Shown here: piece by piece, positions 26,041 to 34,219 of the stretch
Layout: each line of letters starts with the position of its first letter
Position numbering within the stretch: position 1 is the stretch's first letter
Assembly (NCBI GenBank): GCA_030145385.1
Contig: JAQYVU010000044.1
Coordinates: 1-34,530, forward strand
DNA from: Desulfococcaceae bacterium
GTDB lineage: Bacteria > Desulfobacterota > Desulfobacteria > Desulfobacterales > Desulfosalsimonadaceae
Direction: 5' to 3'
DNA: 34,530 nucleotides
Notes under the pieces: model-generated
Database searches by the model: none
What the model was told of the DNA's origin: nothing
The model's input: the letters and a program-made list of their open reading frames with translations, nothing else
Translations under genes and position numbers: made by a program

Positions 26041-26181
26041 GATCGAAAACCGCTAATTTTTTCAATTTCCGGTTTTAATTTTGGGTTGGGCTCAGATTTT
26101 AATCCTCAAAATACTCTATGTATTCAATCGGTTAAAATTTTCGCCCGCCTTGAACTTAAAAAAATTGTCAGATTTTCGTTC
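26041..26181. repeat. Long imperfect palindrome, related to the one at 34068-34194
   Basis: The outer arms (GATCGAAAACCG at 26041 and CGGTTTTC-like GATTTTCGTTC ending at 26181) and inner arms pair imperfectly around a small central hairpin, AATAC-TCTAT-GTATT (26110-26124). The right arm contains GCCCGCCTTGAACTT (26143-26157), which differs by one base from the right arm of the palindrome before selD. The left arm seems to carry about 14 extra bases. Confidence 0.6.
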
Positions 26182-26230
26182 AAACATTAAAAAAAATCCA
26201 TTTTAAAAAAAAACAGGTATATTACCCCGG

Positions 26231-26764
26231 ATGAGTCAACCCACTGCACCGCAGCCCGCCAAGCTGGTTATTGGTGTTTTTACAAACGACCAGCAACTGT
26301 TCAGCCCTGTTTTGGAAGGCATGACAAAACTGTTCGGCGATATTGACCTGATAAGCCCCTGGATACCGTTTGACTATACAAGCTATTATGAACGTGAGAT
26401 GGGCCCTGGTCTTATGCGTCGAATGGCTGCATTTAAACCACTGATAGAGCAGAACAGCCTGTCAGAAATAAAGATCAAAACAAATGCCATTGAACACGAA
26501 TTTTCAAAAGATCAAAAACGCAGCATAAATATTGACCCCGGTTTTATGCTCCGCGAACGTTTTGTGCTGGCCACGGGGAAAAATTTTGCTCACCGGATTT
26601 ATATTGGTGATCACATATACGCGGACCTGACCCTGATATTTCAAAAAGGTTCATTCCAGTCGCTGCCATGGACTTACCCGGATTACCAGGCCAAGGAAAT
26701 GCAGTCGTTTCTTTATCGGGTGAGAAATAAATACATCAAAGACATCACGAAAACGGAATTTTAA
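26231..26764 (+). CDS. DUF4416 family protein
   Basis: A 177-residue protein of a family found mostly in Desulfobacterota and relatives, with no known activity. Recognisable parts are LVIGVFTNDQQLFSPVLEGM near the N-terminus, ISPWIPFDYTSYYEREMGPGL, INIDPGFMLRERFVLATGK, and HRIYIGDHIYADLTLIFQKG followed by LPWTYPDYQ. There is no signal peptide or membrane segment, so it is probably cytosolic. It lies 2 bp before yicC and heads a run of yicC-remA-gmk, so it is likely co-transcribed with them. No ribosome site is clear. Confidence 0.9.
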   Translation: MSQPTAPQPAKLVIGVFTNDQQLFSPVLEGMTKLFGDIDLISPWIPFDYTSYYEREMGPGLMRRMAAFKPLIEQNSLSEIKIKTNAIEHEFSKDQKRSINIDPGFMLRERFVLATGKNFAHRIYIGDHIYADLTLIFQKGSFQSLPWTYPDYQAKEMQSFLYRVRNKYIKDITKTEF

Positions 26765-26766
26765 TT

Positions 26767-27648
26767 ATGATAAAAAGCATGACCGCTTACGCTGGATCCG
26801 ATTTATCCACTGATGGCCTGAACATCAGCATTGAAATCAGAGGCTATAACAGCCGGCATCTGGATGTTGCCTTAAAACTTTACCACCGCTACACCGCTCT
26901 GGAAGAAAAAATCAGAAAAGCAATTTCGGAAAAAATCACCCGGGGACGTGTTGAATTACGTGTAAGCATAAAAGATTCATCAGAAAATACTGAAATTTTC
27001 AATATTAATGAGTCCATGGCCAACGCCTATTATGAAACTCTGACCCAGCTGAAAAATAAATACCAGTTAGACGCTGAGATTCCCTTGGCTCTGCTTTCAG
27101 GTAAAAACGGAATTATCGAAACCGCTGACCCGGAAATCAATCTGGAAGAAATCTGGCAGGTACTGGAAAAATGTCTCCACTCTGCCCTTTCTGATTTTGA
27201 CACAATGAAAATAAATGAAGGCGCATCTCTTAAAAAGGACCTGGACCAACGGCTCGGATTTATCGAGGACGCCATCTCAATCATAGAATCAAAAACAGAC
27301 GGACTTTTAAGTATCTATCAGGAAAAACTGAAAACGCGTATTACAGCCCTGACCCAAGGAATGGTTGAGATTGAACCGGCCCGTATCGCGCAGGAAGCCG
27401 CGTTTATCGCCGACAAAAGTGATATTTCCGAAGAAACGGTCCGGGCGAAAAGTCATTTAAAACAATTCCGCCAATTAATGACAGACAAAGATCCGTGCGG
27501 ACGGCCGCTGAATTTCCTGCTTCAGGAATTTAACCGTGAATTCAACACTATGGGAAGCAAAGCCGGGGATGCTGAAATTGCTCATATTATAGTATCGGCT
27601 AAAACCGAGCTTGAAAAAATTCGGGAACAGGTACAGAATGTTGAATAA
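26767..27648 (+). CDS. yicC: YicC/YloC family endoribonuclease
   Basis: A 293-residue protein with the YicC N-terminus (MIKSMTAYAG, then IEIRGYNSRHLDVALK) and the C-terminal block (GRPLNFLLQEFNREFNTMGS KAGDAEI) shared by the family. E. coli YicC is an endoribonuclease linked to small-RNA turnover. Coiled-coil-like helices fill the middle. It starts 2 bp after DUF4416 and precedes remA by 25 bp. yicC beside gmk is a widespread arrangement. Confidence 0.96.
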   Translation: MIKSMTAYAGSDLSTDGLNISIEIRGYNSRHLDVALKLYHRYTALEEKIRKAISEKITRGRVELRVSIKDSSENTEIFNINESMANAYYETLTQLKNKYQLDAEIPLALLSGKNGIIETADPEINLEEIWQVLEKCLHSALSDFDTMKINEGASLKKDLDQRLGFIEDAISIIESKTDGLLSIYQEKLKTRITALTQGMVEIEPARIAQEAAFIADKSDISEETVRAKSHLKQFRQLMTDKDPCGRPLNFLLQEFNREFNTMGSKAGDAEIAHIIVSAKTELEKIREQVQNVE

Positions 27649-27673
27649 TTTTTGATGCCACCAGAGAGGAAAC

Positions 27674-27931
27674 ATGTCATATACTTTATTGAATATTGGA
27701 TATGGAAGCAGTGTTGTCGCAGATGAAGTCATCGCCATTCTGGCACCGAATTCCGCGCCTATGAGGCGTTTAAGGGATGAAGCAAAAGATGAAAAAAGGC
27801 TGATCGATGCCACTCACGGCCGTAAAACACGATCGATCATTATTATGAAAAACAACCATATTGTACTTTCAGCCACCCAGACCGATACAATTGCGCAAAG
27901 ATATGTGGCATTAAACGAAACAGATGAATAG
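27674..27931 (+). CDS. remA: RemA/DUF370 family DNA-binding regulator
   Basis: An 85-residue protein matching the RemA family throughout (LLNIGYGSSVVADEVIAILA, NSAPMRRLRDEAKD, DATHGRKTRSIIIMKNNHIV LSA). In Bacillus, RemA is a ring-forming DNA-binding activator of matrix genes; in bacteria without that matrix the role is unknown. AGAGAGGAA gives a good ribosome site. It lies between yicC and gmk, as in many bacteria. Confidence 0.95.
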   Translation: MSYTLLNIGYGSSVVADEVIAILAPNSAPMRRLRDEAKDEKRLIDATHGRKTRSIIIMKNNHIVLSATQTDTIAQRYVALNETDE

Positions 27932-27948
27932 AACCGATCTTTGGAAAA

Positions 27949-28560
27949 ATGTCTGAACCCAGCAATAAAAATATCTATTCGGAATTATCCGGTAATTTAA
28001 CAAGGGGGTGCCTGTTTATCATTTCCGCGCCTTCCGGTGCCGGCAAGACCACTTTATGCAATGCGATATTAAAAAAATTCCCAGGGCTATGCTACTCCAT
28101 TTCACACACCACCCGGGAACCGAGAACCGGCGAATTAAACGGCGTGGATTATTTTTTCATCACTGACGATGAATTTAAAAATAATATCAAAAAAGACACC
28201 TGGGCGGAGTGGGCTCAAGTACACGGTCACTATTACGGCACATCCGCACAATTTATTGACCGCCATCTGTCTGAAGGAAAAAATATCCTGCTTGATATTG
28301 ATGTAAACGGGGCCCGCCAGATTCTTTGCCGGTACCCGCAAAGCATCACCATATTTATCATGCCACCGACATTTGATACATTAAAACAACGTCTTCTAAA
28401 AAGAGGCACGGACAGTGAACAGGTAATTGCCAAGCGCCTGAAAAATGCAGAAACTGAAATCGCACAAAAAGACCTGTACAAACATGTTGTCGTAAATGAC
28501 TCGCTGCCTGAAGCCATTAAAACGCTTTCCGCTATTGTATCTGCCAATCAGACCAGTTGA
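27949..28560 (+). CDS. gmk: Guanylate kinase
   Basis: Phosphorylates GMP to GDP. The 203-residue protein has the P-loop SAPSGAGKTTLCN, the GMP-binding SISHTTREPRTGELNGVDYF motif, and LDIDVNGARQI in the middle. The first 20 residues ahead of the core are a short extension. It starts 17 bp after remA and the two are probably translated from one mRNA. Confidence 0.97.
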   Translation: MSEPSNKNIYSELSGNLTRGCLFIISAPSGAGKTTLCNAILKKFPGLCYSISHTTREPRTGELNGVDYFFITDDEFKNNIKKDTWAEWAQVHGHYYGTSAQFIDRHLSEGKNILLDIDVNGARQILCRYPQSITIFIMPPTFDTLKQRLLKRGTDSEQVIAKRLKNAETEIAQKDLYKHVVVNDSLPEAIKTLSAIVSANQTS

Positions 28561-28630
28561 TTTTCCGAAAAAAAACCTGATTTTTATAAATATTAAGCCT
28601 GACTATTATAATAAACTTTGAGAAAAACAG

Positions 28631-29377
28631 ATGAAAACAGAAACAATTTACGGCATCCACCCGGTCCTTGAAGCCCTGCAGGCAAAAAGACGAACTTTTC
28701 ATGAGCTCTTTATCATAAAAGGCAAGGCAAACCCCCGGATTGAAAATATTCTCGAGATCGCTCATTTATCCGAAATACCAGTACAATATCTGCCACGACA
28801 GAAACTGCAATCCCTTACCGGCATCGATACGCACCAGGGAGTTGCGGCCAGGGTATCGCCCTACCCGCTGCTTGACCTTTCCGATTTGATCAGCGATCAT
28901 AATCTTGCCGGCTCATCTAACTTTTTTCTGCTGATAGACAATATTGTTGATCCCCATAATCTCGGTGCGCTGATACGCACGGCTTTGTGCGCGACATTGT
29001 CCGGCGTGATTATCCCCAAAGACCGGGCAGCCGAACCGTCTCCCACTGTTTCAAAATCATCCGCAGGCGCTCTTGAACATGTCCGGCTGGCAACGGTTGT
29101 TAACATGGTCAATGCCATCAAGGAACTAAAAAACAACAACATATGGATCATCGGACTTGACAAAGACGGGGATCGATCGATATATGAAAACGATTTTACA
29201 GGAAATATCGCCTTAGTCGTTGGCGGAGAAGAAAGCGGTATCCGTCCGCTGGTTAAAAAGAACTGTGACTTTTTAAGTTTTATTCCGCAAAACGGACCGG
29301 TCAACTCACTGAATGCATCGGTGGCCGGTGCCATTGCCATGTACGAGGCATACAGACAACGGCAACCTTCAAAATAA
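28631..29377 (+). CDS. rlmB: 23S rRNA 2'-O-ribose methyltransferase, RlmB type (SPOUT)
   Basis: A 248-residue TrmH-family methyltransferase. An N-terminal substrate-binding domain (YGIHPVLEALQAKRRTFHEL) is followed by the knotted SPOUT domain: LIDNIVDPHNLGALIRTA, VVGGEESGIRPLVKKNCD, and FIPQNGPVNSLNASVAGAIA. RlmB modifies G2251 in E. coli 23S rRNA; a related target cannot be excluded. It lies 70 bp after gmk and 42 bp before icd. Confidence 0.93.
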   Translation: MKTETIYGIHPVLEALQAKRRTFHELFIIKGKANPRIENILEIAHLSEIPVQYLPRQKLQSLTGIDTHQGVAARVSPYPLLDLSDLISDHNLAGSSNFFLLIDNIVDPHNLGALIRTALCATLSGVIIPKDRAAEPSPTVSKSSAGALEHVRLATVVNMVNAIKELKNNNIWIIGLDKDGDRSIYENDFTGNIALVVGGEESGIRPLVKKNCDFLSFIPQNGPVNSLNASVAGAIAMYEAYRQRQPSK

Positions 29378-29419
29378 ACATCAAAAAAGATTAGGATAAA
29401 TAAGAAAGGACAATAATAT

Positions 29420-30640
29420 ATGGAAAATTCAGATATCATCACCAAAAACAGTGACGGATCATTAAATATTCCGGATAACGCAACCATTCCTTTTATTGAA
29501 GGCGACGGCACCGGCCCGGATATCTGGCGGGCCACCCGGACAGTGATCGACGGGGCAATTGCCGCAGCCTATAAGGGATCAAAAAAAATAAACTGGCTGG
29601 AATTATATGTCGGAGAAAAAGGGTTTGAGAAAACCGGGGAATGGCTTTCCGATGATGCCTTAGCCAGCATTAAAAAGCATGTGGTGGCCATTAAGGGCCC
29701 GTTAACCACACCGATCGGAAAAGGAATCCGAAGCCTCAATGTCACCATCCGCCAGAAACTGGATCTGTTTGCCTGCGTCCGTCCGGTCAAATATATTGAT
29801 TCGGTTCCCAGCCCTATGAAACAACCTGAAAAAATCGATATGGTGGTATTCAGGGAAAATACGGAAGATGTGTATGCCGGGATTGAATGGGAATGCCAAA
29901 GCGATGAAGCCAATGAGGTCATCTGCTTTCTGACTGACAAAATGGGGGCAACCATTGCTGAACACTCCGGGATCGGAATCAAACCGGTAAGCGCCAAAAA
30001 TTCCAAACGCCTGGTTGCCAGTGCCATCTCTCATGCCATTGACAATGGATATTCCAGTGTCACGCTGATGCACAAAGGCAATATCATGAAATTCACGGAA
30101 GGCGCTTTCAATAAATGGGGATATGAAGTTGCCAAAGAAAAATTCGGCGATGTCACCATTACCGAGGATGAACTCTATAAATCCTTTGACGGCAAACTTC
30201 CTGAAGGTAAAATTTTAATCAAAGACCGAATCGCGGATATGCTTTTTCAGCAGGTCCTGCTGCGGCCGGAAGAGTTCGACGTTATCGCCACCCCGAATTT
30301 AAACGGAGATTACATTTCCGATGCCCTCGCAGCCCAGGTGGGCGGGCTTGGCATGGCGCCCGGGGCGAATATCGGCGAGGACTGCGCGGTATTTGAAGCG
30401 ACCCACGGCACAGCACCGAAATATGCGGGTCTTGATAAAGTTAATCCGAGTTCCCTGATTTTATCCGGTGCCATGATGCTGGACTATATGGGATGGAAAG
30501 AAGCCGCAGACATCATCCGCACAAGTCTCCAGAAAACCGTCAAATCCAAAACCGTTACCTATGACCTGGCCCGTCAGATAGACGGTGCGACTGAAATTTC
30601 ATGTTCGGCATTTGGTAATGCGATGGTTGCCAATATGTAA
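29420..30640 (+). CDS. icd: Isocitrate dehydrogenase (NADP type)
   Basis: Oxidises isocitrate to 2-oxoglutarate in the citric-acid cycle. The 406-residue protein shows [15 protein letters not shown], the substrate-binding [20 protein letters not shown] and [13 protein letters not shown], the [15 protein letters not shown] segment with the catalytic Lys, and [30 protein letters not shown] with downstream residues resembles the NADP form of E. coli, but I have not tested cofactor use. AAAGGA precedes the ATG. comF begins 8 bp after the stop. Confidence 0.96.
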   Translation: MENSDIITKNSDGSLNIPDNATIPFIEGDGTGPDIWRATRTVIDGAIAAAYKGSKKINWLELYVGEKGFEKTGEWLSDDALASIKKHVVAIKGPLTTPIGKGIRSLNVTIRQKLDLFACVRPVKYIDSVPSPMKQPEKIDMVVFRENTEDVYAGIEWECQSDEANEVICFLTDKMGATIAEHSGIGIKPVSAKNSKRLVASAISHAIDNGYSSVTLMHKGNIMKFTEGAFNKWGYEVAKEKFGDVTITEDELYKSFDGKLPEGKILIKDRIADMLFQQVLLRPEEFDVIATPNLNGDYISDALAAQVGGLGMAPGANIGEDCAVFEATHGTAPKYAGLDKVNPSSLILSGAMMLDYMGWKEAADIIRTSLQKTVKSKTVTYDLARQIDGATEISCSAFGNAMVANM

Positions 30641-30648
30641 AACGGAAA

Positions 30649-31527
30649 GTGCTTAAAATTGATTATCCTTTAAAAAGTCAGATTCGGATGGCAAAGAAAA
30701 AAAGCGAAATGTTCCGACGCATACTCCAGACTTTTAAAGTTTCAATTTTTCCTTCAAAATGTCTTGCATGCGGGCTGTTTTTTCATCAAAAGCAGGACAA
30801 ACCAGCAGGAAAGACGCCTTTTGATCAAATTGTTCATGACCCGATAGAAACCGTCTTTTATCGGGTCATGACACCGTTTCTCTGCTCCTCCTGCTTATCA
30901 GATTTTTCTCCGGTTCAATCCCCTTTCTGCACACAATGCGGCCGGATGTTTGAAAGCAAATCCGGCGATAACCATCAATGCGGCGACTGCATTCAAAACA
31001 AGACCTTGTGTAGCGGAATTCGTGCTGCAGGCATTTATCGCGGGGCTTTGAAATCAAATATTCATGCATTGAAATACAACAATAAAGTTCATCTGGCCCG
31101 TCCCCTTGGAAGGTTGCTTTTTTCTTCATTTATGAAATACTATAATGCCAGCACCATTGATTATATCATGCCGGTCCCGCTTCATATTTCGCGTTTAAAA
31201 CAACGGGGCTTTAATCAGGCCGCCATGCTGATCAGGCAGTGGCCGGTTTTATTCAGTCAGACAGAACACCGGTGCATTCCGATTGATTGTAAGAATCTGG
31301 CGCGGAAGCGCAAAACATTGTCTCAGACCGGATTGGGCAAAAAAAAAAGAAAACAAAACGTAAAAGACGCATTTGCCGTAAAAGATAAATCTAATATTTC
31401 CGGAAAACATGTGCTCCTGATTGATGACGTATATACAACCGGATCTACTTGTGATGAATGCGCGAAGACATTAATCTCGAAGGGTGCAAAGACCGTCAGT
31501 GTGCTGGCACTGGCCAGGGCGGATTGA
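30649..31527 (+). CDS. ComF family phosphoribosyltransferase-like protein
   Basis: A 292-residue protein with an N-terminal double zinc ribbon (CLACG, CSSC, CTQCG, CGDC) and a C-terminal phosphoribosyltransferase fold ending in VLLIDDVYTTGSTCDECAKTL. ComF proteins take part in DNA uptake during competence in several bacteria, probably in the cytosol. Together with the type IV pilin genes at the left end this is compatible with natural transformation, though comF is also common in non-competent bacteria. The GTG start at 30649 is uncertain; ATG codons at 30688 and 30709 are alternatives, none with a strong ribosome site. Confidence 0.92.
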   Translation: MLKIDYPLKSQIRMAKKKSEMFRRILQTFKVSIFPSKCLACGLFFHQKQDKPAGKTPFDQIVHDPIETVFYRVMTPFLCSSCLSDFSPVQSPFCTQCGRMFESKSGDNHQCGDCIQNKTLCSGIRAAGIYRGALKSNIHALKYNNKVHLARPLGRLLFSSFMKYYNASTIDYIMPVPLHISRLKQRGFNQAAMLIRQWPVLFSQTEHRCIPIDCKNLARKRKTLSQTGLGKKKRKQNVKDAFAVKDKSNISGKHVLLIDDVYTTGSTCDECAKTLISKGAKTVSVLALARAD

Positions 31528-31548
31528 AATATTTAAGGCTGCTATCTG

Positions 31549-32346
31549 ATGAATAACTTGGAAACCATTATCGCGGGGATTTTCCAGTTTGATGTTAAAA
31601 CCGGAAATATTGACGCGAACCTTGCATCTGTCGTCGACGGCATTCATCGTTTGAGCGAAAAAGGGACGCAGGTCACCGTGCTCCCTGAACTGTGGCCCTG
31701 CGGTTTTGACAAACCCGGGATGCTCATTGAACATGCCAAAAGAACGCCTCAAATAATCGAAAGGCTTAGCACGCTGGCAAAGAAACACCGGATGATCATT
31801 GCCGGATCCCTGCCGGAAAAATCCGGCAACCATTTATACAACACCATGGTTGTTGTTGACAAAGACGGAGCTGTAGCCGGTCAGTACCGAAAAGTCCATC
31901 TATTTTCATTCATTGATGAGGACAAGGCCTTTGCCGCCGGCAATCAGGCGGTGGTATGCGACACTTCATACGGACCCATCGGCCTGATGATCTGCTATGA
32001 TCTTCGTTTTCCCGAACTGTGCCGATCCCTGGCGCTTGCCGGCGCCCGAATCGTGATCGTCTCCGCCCAATGGCCGGAGACGCGAATTGATCACTGGAAT
32101 ACCCTGTTGCAGGCACGCGCCATTGAAAATCAAATATTTATTGTCGCATCAAACCGGGTGGGACAAGATGGGAATCTGGCATTTAACGGTCATTCCCAGA
32201 TCATATCACCGGACGGCGTGATTTTAACCCGGATTATCAACCATGCCTCAGAAGAAACTGTACCAATAAACCTTAAAGAAATTGATGCTATCCGCAATCG
32301 TTTTGACTGTATAAAAGAAAGGAAGCCTGATGCATATAAGATATAA
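31549..32346 (+). CDS. Carbon-nitrogen hydrolase (nitrilase superfamily)
   Basis: A 265-residue single-domain amidase. The catalytic triad is Glu47 (LPELWPCG), Lys115 (YRKVHLF) and Cys149 (LMICYDLRFPEL). The overall pattern resembles omega-amidases such as YafV and Nit2, which repair or deamidate small metabolites, but the substrate is not settled. It begins 21 bp after comF, so it is probably in the same transcript. Confidence 0.92.
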   Translation: MNNLETIIAGIFQFDVKTGNIDANLASVVDGIHRLSEKGTQVTVLPELWPCGFDKPGMLIEHAKRTPQIIERLSTLAKKHRMIIAGSLPEKSGNHLYNTMVVVDKDGAVAGQYRKVHLFSFIDEDKAFAAGNQAVVCDTSYGPIGLMICYDLRFPELCRSLALAGARIVIVSAQWPETRIDHWNTLLQARAIENQIFIVASNRVGQDGNLAFNGHSQIISPDGVILTRIINHASEETVPINLKEIDAIRNRFDCIKERKPDAYKI

Positions 32347-32450
32347 AAATCAGAATATTGACTCTCTTTATATCAGGTAACACTTGATAGTTCTTACAAA
32401 CCAGTTCCAATGCCAGACAATCACAACAAAACAGCATTTTTCAATTACCT

Positions 32451-33224
32451 ATGATTTTAAACAATAAAAACGGACTTCAATTTTTTACATTTTCAAAATT
32501 AAGTATTTTTGATGATATTCGGCATGCAATATTCACCCGATACAATGGTTTTAGCGCAGGTGATTATCAAAGCCTGAACACGGGCCTCGGTGTGGGAGAC
32601 CGTAAAGACTCCGTCAAAAAAAACAGAACAGCCATTGCCCGGTGCATGGGCACTCAACAACTTATTTTTTCAAATCAGGTTCATGAAACCGGCATACTGG
32701 TTTTCAAAAAAAGCGATGCTGACCGGCCATCAAAAAGCAATACGTTACCCCTTTCAGCAGATGCCATGATCACAAATATTCCCGGCAAATTCCTTGCTAT
32801 CCAGCTGGCGGACTGCCAGGGAATACTTTTGTATGATCCTCAAAACAAAGTGGTGGCCAATGTACATTCCGGCTGGCGCGGCAGTATCAGAAACATACTC
32901 GGCGCATGTCTTACAACCATGCAATCCGAATTCGGGTGCCATCCGGAGAATATTTATGCCGGAATATCCCCTTCACTCGGCCCCTGTTGCAGTGAATTTA
33001 TTCATTATCAGCAGGAAATACCCGAAAAATACTGGTGTTATAAAAACACGTTAGATTATTTTGATTTCTGGAAAATCAGCCGACAACAACTTCTGAGTGC
33101 CGGACTTTCTTCCCAACATATCGAAATATCAAATATTTGCACAAAATGTAACAGCCACCTGTTCTTTTCTTTTCGCAAAAAAAACCAGACCGGGAGATTT
33201 GTTTGTGTTATCGGCTTGAAATAA
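32451..33224 (+). CDS. pgeF: Peptidoglycan editing factor PgeF / polyphenol oxidase family
   Basis: A 257-residue member of the YfiH/LACC1 family. The metal or active-site residues are visible: His in SNQVHETG, Cys in QLADCQGILLYD, and His in ANVHSGWRGSIRNI. AGISPSLGPCCSEF is a family signature. E. coli PgeF removes misincorporated residues from peptidoglycan precursors; other members act on purine nucleosides. It starts 104 bp after the nitrilase gene and ends 17 bp before pyrK. Confidence 0.94.
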   Translation: MILNNKNGLQFFTFSKLSIFDDIRHAIFTRYNGFSAGDYQSLNTGLGVGDRKDSVKKNRTAIARCMGTQQLIFSNQVHETGILVFKKSDADRPSKSNTLPLSADAMITNIPGKFLAIQLADCQGILLYDPQNKVVANVHSGWRGSIRNILGACLTTMQSEFGCHPENIYAGISPSLGPCCSEFIHYQQEIPEKYWCYKNTLDYFDFWKISRQQLLSAGLSSQHIEISNICTKCNSHLFFSFRKKNQTGRFVCVIGLK

Positions 33225-33241
33225 CAATTTAAATATATTAA

Positions 33242-34069
33242 ATGAATTTGCATATGAAATCATCTGCCCAAAAACATCAGGAAATTGCAAAAGTAATCTG
33301 GAACAAGCCGGAAAGCCACTCCTATTACCGGATCGGCCTGGCCTGCAGCACTATTTATGAAAACGCCCGGCCCGGCCAGTTTATTACACTTCACCTGCCC
33401 GGTAATTTGACGCCCCTGCTGCGCCGGCCGTTTTCCATTCACCGGCTGATTAAAGAAAACGGTCATGTTTGCGGCTTGGAAATCCTGTACAAAGTTGTTG
33501 GGGAATTTACTGAAAAACTGACCCGTGCCGCAGCCGGAGACCCAATCGATCTTCTGGGGCCTATTGGACAAGGTTTTACAGTTTCTAGCAATTTTCAAAA
33601 AGTCGCGCTTGTCGGCGGCGGTATCGGCATCGCTCCTTTGGTTTTCCTCGCAGATGCTATTTCAGAAAACAGCGTTTGTTTATCCGACTCCATTGCCTGT
33701 CTTGGAGGCAGAACGTCCGATGACATCCTGTGCAAAACGGTTTTTCAGTCGTTTGACTTGACCATCCGCACAACAACGGATGATGGTTCTGAGGGCGAAC
33801 AGGGTCTGGTCACCCGGCCGCTGGAAAAATGGATCACATCCAACCGTCCGGACATGATCTATGCCTGCGGTCCTATGCCCATGCTCAGGGCAGTGGCTGA
33901 CATTGCAAACAAAAACGAACTGCCTTGCGAAATTTCCATTGAAACCATCATGGCATGCGGACTTGGCGCATGCCTTGGCTGTGCGGTGAATAAAAATGAA
34001 ACCACTGAAAAATACCAGCACGTCTGCATTGACGGCCCGGTGTTTGATGCCAAAACACATATTTTCTAA
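33242..34069 (+). CDS. pyrK: Dihydroorotate dehydrogenase electron-transfer subunit
   Basis: A 275-residue FAD- and [2Fe-2S]-binding protein that links PyrD type 1B to NAD. The FAD-binding LLRRPFSIHRL lies near residue 60, the NAD-binding ALVGGGIGIAPL near residue 120, and the cluster ligands are in ACGLGACLGC plus a later Cys in VCIDGP. Usually pyrD lies directly downstream; here a 127-bp palindrome and selD follow instead, so pyrD must be elsewhere. A related flavodehydrogenase subunit is possible but less likely. A second in-frame ATG a few codons in (MKSSAQ) could also serve as start. Confidence 0.9.
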   Translation: MNLHMKSSAQKHQEIAKVIWNKPESHSYYRIGLACSTIYENARPGQFITLHLPGNLTPLLRRPFSIHRLIKENGHVCGLEILYKVVGEFTEKLTRAAAGDPIDLLGPIGQGFTVSSNFQKVALVGGGIGIAPLVFLADAISENSVCLSDSIACLGGRTSDDILCKTVFQSFDLTIRTTTDDGSEGEQGLVTRPLEKWITSNRPDMIYACGPMPMLRAVADIANKNELPCEISIETIMACGLGACLGCAVNKNETTEKYQHVCIDGPVFDAKTHIF

Positions 34070-34194
34070 ATGGCTTCGCAAAAAGTCCAATTTCTGCGTT
34101 GCGCTGCATTTTTCGTTTCTTCATAGTACGACAAGTACGAATCATCACGAAAAATTTGCGCGCCTTGAACTTGTGACTTTTTTCCTTGCCATTT
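34068..34194. repeat. 127-bp imperfect palindrome between pyrK and selD
   Basis: The ends AAATGGC and GCCATTT pair perfectly, with further matches along both arms (AAAAAGTC with GACTTTTT, ATTTTTCG with CGAAAAAT), around a central hairpin GTAC-GACAA-GTAC (34126-34138). The right arm includes GCGCGCCTTGAACTT, shared with the palindrome at 26041-26181. It starts at the pyrK stop codon and could also act as a terminator. Confidence 0.8.
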
Positions 34195-34219
34195 GGACCT
34201 AACTCTTTACAAGTAAAAT

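Noticed and set aside
33996-34202. 68-codon plus-strand ORF spanning the end of pyrK and the palindrome
   Set aside because: It lies in another frame of pyrK and then in a repeat.
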